A stretch of DNA of 54,695 bases, taken from positions 1 through 54,695 of the forward strand of contig PLZS01000091.1 in the NCBI GenBank assembly GCA_003153555.1, given 5' to 3'. Shown piece after piece: positions 50,994 through 54,695 of the stretch (within the stretch, counting starts at the first letter, position 1; each line of letters opens with the position of its first letter). The position numbers and the translations under genes are program-made. The stretch is from Candidatus Melainabacteria bacterium (GTDB lineage: Bacteria; Cyanobacteriota; Vampirovibrionia; Obscuribacterales; Obscuribacteraceae). The notes under the pieces are model-generated. The model did no database searches. It worked only from the letters and a program-made list of their open reading frames with translations, and was not told where the DNA came from.

Positions 50994-53900
50994 TTAGACG
51001 TCATCAGCGGAATCGTCACCTTCATCATCATCTGCACCAAGGTCGACGTCATCAACTTCTACAGCACCGCCGACAGCAGCCGCGAAGACATCTTCGTCTG
51101 GCTCACTGACTGCCACTGCGGCCGATGGCACAACTGGTTGACGTGAAAGTTCAGCGAGTTCGGATTCAATTCCGATTTCACCGAATGGACTGCGGCGCAA
51201 TCCACGTGGTCTCGCTTCTTCAACTTCGGTCATCAAGTCGACTTCCAGCTCTCCGCCTTCACGAGTTCGTTTAGCGACTGAAACGTCGAGACCAATAGAT
51301 TGAAGTTCGCGTACGAGCACCTTAAACGATTCTGGAATGCCAGGTCGCTTTAGATTCTCGCCCTTTACGATTGATTCGTATGCCCTTGATCGTCCGTTCA
51401 CATCGTCTGATTTGATCGTCAGCATCTCTTGCAGAGAATAGGCACCACCGAACGCTTCGAGCGCCCAGCATTCCATTTCTCCTAAGCGCTGACCGCCGAA
51501 CTGAGCTTTACCGCCCAATGGCTGCTGCGTGACCAAGCTGTATGGTCCAGTTGAACGAGCGTGAATTTTGTCGTCAACTAAGTGGACCAGCTTCATCATG
51601 TAGATCTTTCCAACGGTGACAGGGTTGTCGAAAGCGTCTCCGCTTCGTCCGTCGTAGAGTGTGATTTTTCCGTTGTTACCGACCCAGTCGAAACCAGAGA
51701 TTTTCTTACCCTTCGCGATCTCGCCATGAACGAGATGCGATGAGGCTTCTTTGGCATACATTTCGTCGAAAGGTGGCACTTCGTAACGCTGATTGGTGAG
51801 CATCGCTGCCAAGCCAAGCAATGTTTCGAATGTCTGACCAACGTTCATTCGGCTTGGTACGCCGAGCGGATTGAGAACGATGTCGACTGCTGTACCGTCT
51901 GGAAGGAAAGGCATATCTTCGGTCGGCAAAATGCGAGCGACGATACCCTTGTTTCCGTGACGTCCTGCTACTTTGTCGCCGACGCTGATTTTGCGTTTTT
52001 GAGCAATGTAGACACGCACAACTTTGTTTGCCACCGGCGGTAGTTCATCGCCTTTTTCACGGTCGAAGACTTTGACGTCTACAACCCGGCCGCCTTCACC
52101 GTGGGGAACGCGCAGAGAGTTGTCTCTCACGTCGCGTGCCTTTTCGCCGAAGATGGCGCGCAGCAATTTTTCTTCCGGTGGATGTTCAGATTCGCCCTTC
52201 GGTGTAATCTTGCCGACCAGAATGTCGTCAGGATAAACACGCGAGCCGACTCTGACGATGCCGTTTTCATCAAGGTGACGTAGAGATTCTTCAGAGACGT
52301 TTGGAACTTCTCTTGTGATTTCTTCTGGTCCTAACTTCGTTGAGCGAGCGTCAATTTCCAATTTTTCGATGTGGATTGAAGTCAATACTTCATCGAAAAC
52401 GAGACGTTGGCTGATCAAGATGGCGTCTTCAAAGTTGTAGCCTTCCCATGGCATGAAGGCCACGAGCAAGTTACGTCCTACGGCTAGTTCACCAGTATTG
52501 GTGGCAGCACCGTCGGCGATGATTTGGCCAGGTTTGACATTGTCGCCAACTTGAACGATCGGCTTTTGGTTCAAACATGTGTCTTGGTTAGAACGCTGGA
52601 ATTTGGCCAGTTTGTATTTCACCAATCTCTTGTCTTTCGTTCTTACGTGGATGGCTGCTGCCGTCACGTATTCAACTTTTCCTTCCAAATCCGAAACGAT
52701 CACCATACCCGAGTCACGGGCTGATTGCTTCTCAATGCCGGTCGTGACAAGTGCGCGTTCAGTTCTAATTAGCGGCACCGATTGACGTTGCATGTTCGAA
52801 CCCATCAAGGCTCTGTTTGCATCGTCGTGCTCAAGGAAGGGAATTAGAGCCGTTCCGACTGAAACGATTTGAATCGGGCTGACGCCAACATAGTCGACTT
52901 GGTCAGGCGGAGTTTCAATAAACTCAGCTTTGTAGCGCACTGGCACGAGCGGGTGAACGAAGTCACCGTTATCGTGAACTGGCACGTCACCTGGGGCGAC
53001 TCGGTATTTGTCTTCTTCATCAGCGGTCAGGTAGTGAACTTGTTCAGTTAGCTTGCCGCCTTCAACCTTTCTATAAGGAGTCTCAATGAAGCCGTACTCA
53101 TTAACACGAGCATGGGTAGCCAATGATCCAATCAAACCAGCGTTTGGACCTTCCGGAGTCTCTACGGGGCAAATGCGACCGTAGTGACTGGGGTGAATGT
53201 CTCGAACCGCAAATCCAGCTCTTTCTCTCGACAAACCACCAGGTCCAAGAGCGGACAAACGACGTTTGTGCGTCAGTTCTGCCAGCGGATTGGTTTGGTC
53301 CATAAATTGCGACAACTGCGATGATCCAAAGAACTCGCGGATGGCGGCGACTAATGGCTTGGTGTTCAGGAGATTAGCAGGCGTGAGTGTATCGGCATCT
53401 TGCAATGTCATACGTTCACGAACGATTCTTTCCAAACGAGTCAGACCAATTCTGAATTGGTTTTGTAGCAACTCACCGACTGAACGGATACGTCTGTTGC
53501 CCAAGTGGTCGATGTCGTCAACGTGTCCTTCGTCATAGTGCAAGCCGATTAAGTAATCAACTGCAGCCACGATATCTTCACGTGTCAACGTTCTTTGAGC
53601 TTCAGAAACGCTCAAGCTGAGCTTCTTGTTCAACTTATAACGGCCGACCTTACCCAGGTCATAGCGTTTGTCGTCGAAGAAGCGGCTGTCGATGATGCTC
53701 TGTCCACCAGCCACAGATGGCGGATCGCCTGGTCTGAGCTTTCTGTAAACTTCAATCAAGGAGTCTTCGCGAGACTTGGTGCTGTCTTTGTCGAGCGTCT
53801 TCTTGAGGAAGTCGCGGTGACGGAAGAGAGCTTCCATTTCTTGATCAGAATAGCCAAGGGCGCGCAACAAGGTCGTCGCCGGCAACTTTCTGTTTTTGTC

Positions 53901-54458
53901 GATTTTGACGTAGATGACATCATTTACGTCGGTTTCGAACTTGAGCCAAGCCCCTCTATTTGGAATGAGAGTGGCAGAAAATGTACGCTTACCGTTGGTG
54001 TCTACTTCGCGTTTGTAGTAGATTCCGGGGCTGCGCACGATTTGGCTGACGATGACTCGCTCGGCGCCGTTGATGATGAACGTACCGCGGTCCGTCATCA
54101 TCGGGATGTCGCCGACGTAAATTTCTTGCTCTTTGATTTCACCGATTTCGCGGTTGACCAGACGCATTTGAATGCGCAACTTCTTGGTGAAGCTGGCGTC
54201 CATTGACCGAGCGTCTTCAGGCGTTTTCGGCTTGTTTGGCTCTGTATGATCTTCGAACGTATAGTTCGGCAAGAAGTGCAATTCGAGCCTTCCTGTGTAG
54301 TCCTTGATTGGACTAAAGGCTCGTAACTCTTCTCCGAGTCCCTCATCAATGAACCACTTGAAGGAACTTTTTTGGATTTCGGCTAGGTCCGGTAGATCGG
54401 CGATGCGAGGGCTACCGACCCCGAAGGTTCGGACGCGCTCAGATAACTCTAAAGCCAT
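50994..54458 (-). CDS. rpoB: RNA polymerase beta subunit
   Basis: 1154 aa. Conserved regions include [17 protein letters not shown], the rifampicin pocket [29 protein letters not shown] (about 375-405), [63 protein letters not shown] and [16 protein letters not shown]. The pocket residues equivalent to E. coli D516, H526, R529 and S531 are unchanged, so rifampicin sensitivity is expected. After the last conserved block (ELEVDLM) there is a tail of about 80 residues ending very acidic ([21 protein letters not shown] in two pieces). AGAGGT is 6 nt before the ATG. It is first in the rpoB-rpoC1-rpoC2 operon. Confidence 0.98.
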   Translation of the reverse strand: MALELSERVRTFGVGSPRIADLPDLAEIQKSSFKWFIDEGLGEELRAFSPIKDYTGRLELHFLPNYTFEDHTEPNKPKTPEDARSMDASFTKKLRIQMRLVNREIGEIKEQEIYVGDIPMMTDRGTFIINGAERVIVSQIVRSPGIYYKREVDTNGKRTFSATLIPNRGAWLKFETDVNDVIYVKIDKNRKLPATTLLRALGYSDQEMEALFRHRDFLKKTLDKDSTKSREDSLIEVYRKLRPGDPPSVAGGQSIIDSRFFDDKRYDLGKVGRYKLNKKLSLSVSEAQRTLTREDIVAAVDYLIGLHYDEGHVDDIDHLGNRRIRSVGELLQNQFRIGLTRLERIVRERMTLQDADTLTPANLLNTKPLVAAIREFFGSSQLSQFMDQTNPLAELTHKRRLSALGPGGLSRERAGFAVRDIHPSHYGRICPVETPEGPNAGLIGSLATHARVNEYGFIETPYRKVEGGKLTEQVHYLTADEEDKYRVAPGDVPVHDNGDFVHPLVPVRYKAEFIETPPDQVDYVGVSPIQIVSVGTALIPFLEHDDANRALMGSNMQRQSVPLIRTERALVTTGIEKQSARDSGMVIVSDLEGKVEYVTAAAIHVRTKDKRLVKYKLAKFQRSNQDTCLNQKPIVQVGDNVKPGQIIADGAATNTGELAVGRNLLVAFMPWEGYNFEDAILISQRLVFDEVLTSIHIEKLEIDARSTKLGPEEITREVPNVSEESLRHLDENGIVRVGSRVYPDDILVGKITPKGESEHPPEEKLLRAIFGEKARDVRDNSLRVPHGEGGRVVDVKVFDREKGDELPPVANKVVRVYIAQKRKISVGDKVAGRHGNKGIVARILPTEDMPFLPDGTAVDIVLNPLGVPSRMNVGQTFETLLGLAAMLTNQRYEVPPFDEMYAKEASSHLVHGEIAKGKKISGFDWVGNNGKITLYDGRSGDAFDNPVTVGKIYMMKLVHLVDDKIHARSTGPYSLVTQQPLGGKAQFGGQRLGEMECWALEAFGGAYSLQEMLTIKSDDVNGRSRAYESIVKGENLKRPGIPESFKVLVRELQSIGLDVSVAKRTREGGELEVDLMTEVEEARPRGLRRSPFGEIGIESELAELSRQPVVPSAAVAVSEPDEDVFAAAVGGAVEVDDVDLGADDDEGDDSADDV

Positions 54459-54528
54459 CGATTACCTCTGGTAGATTGGCTGGATACTTCAGGCAGATGC
54501 GAAGCGCAAATGCAGGCACAAGTGTGCA

Positions 54529-54558
54529 AATATACGTAGCTCTTTATTGTATTGTCAA
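54529..54558 (-). promoter_or_regulatory. rpoB operon promoter
   Basis: On the minus strand a perfect -35 TTGACA (54558-54553), 18-nt spacer and -10 TATATT (54534-54529) lie about 70 nt before the rpoB start. A separate promoter suggests that rpoB is not simply read through from rplL. The remaining upstream sequence to 54695 is AT-rich with no ORF. Confidence 0.72.
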
Positions 54559-54695
54559 TGCAAATGTAGAGAGACGTGACGGCGCATACGTGACAGGAAT
54601 TTCGTTAAATTCTGTCTAATCTGCGCAGAAACGCCTAATTACCAGCTTATCTAATAACTTAAAAGCTTTTCAAAATAGTTCGTTATTTCTTAATG

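Overview
The window most likely comes from a member of the Cyanobacteriota, probably a non-photosynthetic lineage of the Melainabacteria/Vampirovibrionia type (Obscuribacterales-like). The main evidence is the RNA polymerase locus on the minus strand at the right edge. rpoB is followed by two separate genes, rpoC1 and rpoC2, split where cyanobacterial and plastid genes are split. RpoC2 also carries a very large insertion of about 600 residues in the trigger loop, like cyanobacterial SI3. The non-photosynthetic assignment is inference: it rests on gene content (many secreted TPR proteins, a thiolase, Ser/Thr kinase signalling) and on the absence of any photosynthesis gene here, which 55 kb cannot prove.

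Layout. 1-5.2 kb: the start of a NifU-like Fe-S scaffold gene (minus), a gap-pgk glycolysis pair with a strong hairpin between the genes, then a secreted TPR-metzincin protease overlapping a CDF metal exporter, and a small hypothetical gene ending in a textbook terminator. 5.3-9.1 kb: a secreted TPR/C39-like cysteine peptidase with a decayed copy of its 3' end, and a minus-strand pair with a TadG-like surface protein. 9.5-16.6 kb: two tandem histidine kinases and one OmpR/PhoB-type response regulator, followed at once by a PhoB-box-like direct repeat, a 91-aa gene and a GH5-like glycoside hydrolase with a long low-complexity region. I infer that this forms one regulatory unit. 16.6-26.5 kb: an accessory stretch of small genes (secreted protein, tRNA-Gln, GNAT, YdbC-like, DUF1990, ChaN/EreA-like, HExxH protein, Eis-like acetyltransferase, double zinc ribbon) with several stem-loops and operator-like repeats.

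26.5-34.8 kb: two MshEN-like repeat proteins (one also with a PATAN/DUF4388 domain), a VirB10/TrbI-like secreted protein, a second TPR-metzincin and a secreted protein of about 22 LRV repeats. 34.8-45.3 kb: a thiolase, an SbcD/Mre11-YhaO-like plus SbcC/YhaN-like pair with unusual active-site substitutions, a PlsC acyltransferase, a TPR-NHL propeller protein, a YdjM-like membrane protein, a Ser/Thr kinase with an LRR ectodomain and a DUF2059 protein. 45.3-54.7 kb: rpoC2, rpoC1 and rpoB, with a near-consensus promoter upstream and a GC-rich terminator downstream.

Themes. Four exported proteins share the architecture signal peptide + TPR + extracellular catalytic or propeller domain. Many genes end in stem-loops with a CACC...GGTG core. 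Sensing and regulation (two-component system, kinase, PATAN/MshEN) is unusually dense. The best candidates for unusual biology are the nuclease-like SbcCD pair with altered motifs, the two-component/GH5 unit with its PhoB-like box, and the metzincin/metal-exporter pair. All functions are assigned by reading motifs; no database search was possible.
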